A stretch of 64,000 nucleotides of DNA from Nocardioides zeae (lineage in GTDB: Bacteria; Actinomycetota; Actinomycetes; Propionibacteriales; Nocardioidaceae): positions 1-64,000 of the forward strand of contig NZ_JAAGXA010000001.1 in the NCBI RefSeq assembly GCF_010686755.1, read 5' to 3'. The notes beneath the pieces are model-generated. The model was not told the DNA's origin. It saw only the letters and a program-made list of their open reading frames with translations, and made no database searches. Positions 60,327 to 64,000 of the stretch are shown here, one piece after another; within the stretch, counting starts at the first letter, position 1, and the number at the start of each line of letters is the position of its first letter. Position numbers and translations under genes: made by a program.

Positions 60327-61517
60327 GTGCGGGAGTACCTCCTCGTCGTCCTGGTCGCCGCCGCGGTCACCTACCTGGCCACGGTGGTGGCCCGTGAGCT
60401 CGCGCTGCGCTGGGGGGCGGTCGCGAAGGTGCGGGGGCGGGACGTGCACGTCACGCCGATCCCGTACTTCGGCGGGATGGCGATGCTCGTGGGCATCGTC
60501 GCGGCGTACGCCGTGGCCCGCCAGCTGCCGTTCCTGTCCTACCGGGGCTCGGAGTCGATGTTCCGCGACGCGGGCGTCGTGGTGCTCGCCGGCGCGGTCA
60601 TCTGCCTCGTGGGGATCGCCGACGACCTGTGGGAGATCTCGCCCCCGATGAAGGCGGGCGCGCAGGTGCTCGTCGCCTCGGGGCTGGTGCTGAACAACGT
60701 GCAGTTCTACTCGGTCCCCCTGCCGGGCGGCGGCATCTTCGTGATGGACGAGCTGCAGGGCGCCCTCCTCACGGTCGTGATCGTCGTGGTCACGGTCAAC
60801 GCCGTGAACTTCGTCGACGGGCTCGACGGGCTGGCCGCCGGCGTGGTCGGCATCGGAGCGCTCGCGTTCTTCTGGTTCTGCTACCAGCTCGCCAACGTCA
60901 ACGGGGCGACGCTGGCCAACACCGGCGCCCTGCTGAGCGCCCTCCTCGCAGGCGCGTGCCTCGGGTTCCTCGGCCACAACTTCCACCCGGCGCGGCTGTT
61001 CATGGGGGACAGCGGGTCGATGCTCATCGGGCTCATGCTGTCGGCGAGCGCCATCACGTTGACGGGCCAGTTCCCCGCGACCGAGCTCACCGCGGGCGCG
61101 GACGGCGGTACGGCGAGCCTGCTGCCCGTCCTGCTCCCCGTGCTCCTGCCGGTGGCGATCCTCATCATCCCGCTCACCGACCTGGTGCTCGCCGTCCTGC
61201 GCCGGGCCAAGAAGCGCGTCTCGCCCTTCGAGGCCGACAAGCAGCACCTCCACCACCGGCTGCTGGAGATCGGCCACTCCCACCGGCGGGCCGTGCTCGT
61301 CATGTGGATGTGGGCAGCGCTGGTCGGCTTCGGGACCGTGACGATGAGCCTCTACTCCGGGGCGCTCGTGGCGGCCGTGCTCGCCGTCGGCTTCGTGGCG
61401 ACCCTCGCGGTGACGCTGCTCGTGCGGTCGGCGGAACCGGTCGACGAGGTCGCGCTCGCCGCGCCTCCGGAGGAGCTGGCGACGCCCCCCGAGGAGGGCG
61501 CTCCGGAGGGCTTGTGA
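60327..61517 (+). CDS. wecA: Undecaprenyl-phosphate glycosylphosphotransferase, WecA/TagO type
   Basis: 396 residues, about eleven membrane helices. It transfers a sugar-1-phosphate (usually GlcNAc-1-P) to decaprenyl or undecaprenyl phosphate, starting arabinogalactan or teichoic-acid-like polymer linkage. Motifs: HVTPIPYFGGMAM, GIADDLWEISPPMKAGAQ (the DD motif), NAVNFVDGLDGLAAG (NxxNxxDGLDGLA) and FLGHNFHPARLFMGDSGSMLIG, then DKQHLHHRLLEIGHSHRR (HHxL). GTG 60327 is nine bases after the upstream gene. The acidic, Pro-rich C-terminus is cytoplasmic. Confidence 0.94.
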   Translation: MREYLLVVLVAAAVTYLATVVARELALRWGAVAKVRGRDVHVTPIPYFGGMAMLVGIVAAYAVARQLPFLSYRGSESMFRDAGVVVLAGAVICLVGIADDLWEISPPMKAGAQVLVASGLVLNNVQFYSVPLPGGGIFVMDELQGALLTVVIVVVTVNAVNFVDGLDGLAAGVVGIGALAFFWFCYQLANVNGATLANTGALLSALLAGACLGFLGHNFHPARLFMGDSGSMLIGLMLSASAITLTGQFPATELTAGADGGTASLLPVLLPVLLPVAILIIPLTDLVLAVLRRAKKRVSPFEADKQHLHHRLLEIGHSHRRAVLVMWMWAALVGFGTVTMSLYSGALVAAVLAVGFVATLAVTLLVRSAEPVDEVALAAPPEELATPPEEGAPEGL

Positions 61518-61561
61518 TAACTTTCACGAGCGCTCGGGCCGCTGTCTGACCGCGCTTTCCG

Positions 61562-61567
61562 CATTAT
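61562..61567 (+). promoter_or_regulatory. Possible -10 of the ATP synthase operon
   Basis: CATTAT stands out in otherwise GC-rich DNA 31 bases before the first gene of the operon. No convincing -35 was found. Confidence 0.35.
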
Positions 61568-61598
61568 CTCCTCACCCCCGACGAGAACGGCCGCCCCG

Positions 61599-62072
61599 AT
61601 GACGACCGCCCCCGCCGCCGGCACGCAGCGCCCCCGCGGTGCCGCACGCCTCGTGCTGCGGACGACCGTCCCGGTGGCCCTCGCCGTGCTCGCGCTGATG
61701 CTGGTGGGCGCCGTCGTCGGAGGTGCGCCCGCGGCCCTCGGGGCGTTGGTCGGGGGAGTGCTCCTCCTCGTCGTTCTCACCTCCAGCGCTCTCGTCGTGG
61801 ACGTGGTCGCCTCCGCGGCGGGCGCTCCCGTGTTCCTGGTCAGCCTGATGACCTACGCGCTGAACGTGCTGCTGGTGCTCGTCGCGCTGCTCGCGGTGGG
61901 GGAGTCCGGACTCACCGACTCGCTCCTGAGCGCTCGGTGGCTCGCCGGAGCCGTGGTGGTCGCGGCCCTCGCCTGGACCGTGGCCCACGTGGCGGTCACC
62001 GTGCGAGCCCGCATCCCGCTCTACGACCTGCCCGACCGAGCGGTCGTCCCGTCGGAGAGGGCAGGTGCGTGA
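61599..62072 (+). CDS. Four-helix membrane protein upstream of atpB (AtpI-like)
   Basis: 157 residues with four hydrophobic segments: VPVALAVLALMLVGAVVGG, LGALVGGVLLLVVLTSSALVVDVV, VFLVSLMTYALNVLLVLVALLAVG and WLAGAVVVAALAWTVAHVAVTV. This is the layout of ATP synthase subunit I proteins, which help c-ring assembly, and the position matches Rv1303 in mycobacteria. Sequence similarity to AtpI is weak by eye. The tail LPDRAVVPSERAGA is cytoplasmic. No strong ribosome binding site precedes ATG 61599. Confidence 0.7.
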   Translation: MTTAPAAGTQRPRGAARLVLRTTVPVALAVLALMLVGAVVGGAPAALGALVGGVLLLVVLTSSALVVDVVASAAGAPVFLVSLMTYALNVLLVLVALLAVGESGLTDSLLSARWLAGAVVVAALAWTVAHVAVTVRARIPLYDLPDRAVVPSERAGA

Positions 62073-62105
62073 TGACCCCTCCTGCCTGCTATCGTCCGGG
62101 GCGCG

Positions 62106-62366
62106 ATGACACCGCACGAGCCTCCCTCGGAACCCTCGAGGACAACCCCCGACGGGCCGATGGCCGACCCCTGGCGGTCGTTCAGCTACATGACCTCGGG
62201 TGTGCTGATGTACGGGCTGCTGGGGTGGCTCGCCGATCGGTGGCTGGGCACGACCTTCCTGGTCGCGATCGGCATCCTCCTCGGCGCGGGTCTCGGCATC
62301 TACATGACGTTCGCGCGCTACAACCGGGCTTCCCCCGAGGCCCCCACCGACAAACCGACGACCTGA
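62106..62366 (+). CDS. AtpZ/AtpI family protein
   Basis: 86 residues with two helices: SFSYMTSGVLMYGLLGWLADRWL and LVAIGILLGAGLGIYMTFARYN. The GWLADRWLG-x-FLVAIGILLGAGLGIY pattern is typical of AtpZ-like proteins encoded ahead of atpB, which form a small membrane pore/assembly factor with AtpI. TATCGT at 62090 lies ten bases before ATG 62106, so a separate short-leader transcript is possible. Confidence 0.85.
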   Translation: MTPHEPPSEPSRTTPDGPMADPWRSFSYMTSGVLMYGLLGWLADRWLGTTFLVAIGILLGAGLGIYMTFARYNRASPEAPTDKPTT

Positions 62367-62442
62367 ACGCGGGCGGTCCGAGCCGGACCGCTGCGATCGA
62401 CCACCCGGACCTGATGGCCGACCTCACGAAGGAGCACACGCG

Positions 62443-63508
<1,066 letters not shown>

Positions 63509-63543
63509 CGTAACCCGAACGGCACTCAGCTAAGGACAGGCCC

Positions 63544-64000
63544 ATGAACTACCTCCTCGCGGCAGAGGGCGAAGAGCCGAACCCGCTCATCCCGCACATC
63601 CCTGAGCTGGTCCTCGGCGTCGTCGTCTTCGCCCTGCTCTACGTCCTGGTCAAGAAGTTCGTCTACCCGAACTTCGAGGCGACGTTCGCCGAGCGCACCG
63701 CGGCGATCGAGGGCGGCCTGGCCGCGGCCGAGACGAAGCAGGCCGAGGCCGACGCCAAGCTCGCCGAGCTCGAGCAGCAGCTCGCGGACGCCCGCCACGA
63801 GGCGGCGCGCATCCGCGAGGAGGCCCGCGAGCAGGGCGCGACCATCGTCGCCGAGATGCGGGAGCAGGCCCAGGCCGAGTCCGCCCGCATCGTCGAGGCG
63901 GGCAAGGCGCAGATCGAGGCCGAGCGCCAGCAGGCGGTCACCTCGCTCCGTGCCGAGGTCGGCACCCTGGCGACCGGTCTCGCCGGTCGCATCGTCGGGG
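63544..64000 (+). CDS. atpF: ATP synthase F0 subunit b (partial)
   Basis: First 152 codons, cut by the right edge. One N-terminal membrane helix (LIPHIPELVLGVVVFALLYVLVKKFVYP, about 16-44) is followed by a long Ala/Glu/Arg coiled coil that forms the peripheral stalk. ATG 63544 has AAGGACAGG upstream, 35 bases after atpE. atpH/A/G/D/C presumably follow outside. Confidence 0.95.
   Translation, partial: MNYLLAAEGEEPNPLIPHIPELVLGVVVFALLYVLVKKFVYPNFEATFAERTAAIEGGLAAAETKQAEADAKLAELEQQLADARHEAARIREEAREQGATIVAEMREQAQAESARIVEAGKAQIEAERQQAVTSLRAEVGTLATGLAGRIVG

Overview
The window is about 64 kb of very GC-rich chromosomal DNA from an actinobacterium, most like a Nocardioidaceae member (Nocardioides or a relative). 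This rests on gene content and order: WhiB1 beside a PdtaS-type kinase, SigR-RshA, the 24-residue ribosomal protein bL37, a fused E1/E2 2-oxoglutarate dehydrogenase, nickel superoxide dismutase with SodX, the tRNA-Arg/argS-lysA-hom-thrC-thrB-rho-rpmE-prfA-prmC-sua5-wecA-atp series, and many leaderless genes. I see no mobile element, prophage, CRISPR array or rRNA. The taxonomic call is inference from gene content, not from a marker comparison.

Layout. 0-10 kb: a broken PKD-domain fragment at the left edge, then DUF445 and S4 proteins, and on the minus strand aroA-rsgA-hisN-CBS-FKBP. Next come a DoxX protein, the SRAP protein YedK with an alpha/beta hydrolase, sigR-rshA and bL37. 10-20 kb: a thioesterase, a PASTA-like lipoprotein, GNAT, a ThDP enzyme, DUF2785, the PdtaS kinase, WhiB1, a SigF-type sigma factor with its anti-sigma factor, and serA. 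From memory, this resembles the order around Rv3219-Rv3228 in Mycobacterium tuberculosis. 20-30 kb: an ABC exporter with a TetR, a tightly coupled phosphatase/metallo-hydrolase/DedA operon, two lipoproteins, a self-regulated TetR operon with twin operators, and divergent sodN/sodX. 30-37 kb: malic enzyme, a dehydrogenase pair, and a fatty-acid desaturase plus flavin/iron-sulfur reductase controlled by a divergent DesT-like TetR.

37-46 kb is the most distinctive part. Two tandem transmembrane Ser/Thr kinases each carry an extracellular amino-acid-type periplasmic-binding domain. They converge on odhA, with only a small DUF6104 gene between. In mycobacteria and corynebacteria a binding protein (GlnH), a membrane protein (GlnX) and kinase PknG control OdhA through the FHA protein OdhI/GarA. 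Here sensor and kinase are fused in one chain and sit beside the target enzyme, which suggests a shortened version of that circuit. That reading is inference.

46-64 kb is housekeeping: DUF427, purT, tRNA-Arg(CCG), argS, the aspartate-family amino-acid genes, rho with a long Asn/Gln-rich insert, rpmE, prfA-prmC-sua5-wecA and the start of the ATP synthase operon, which runs off the right edge in atpF.

Regulatory features visible by eye include a recurring leaderless layout (a TANNNT -10 hexamer exactly 6, sometimes 7, bases before the start codon). sigR has a SigR-type promoter plus a second start that would give a longer isoform. There are also paired TetR operators, a DesT-like operator, and several large intergenic palindromes, two of which share the same outer stem.
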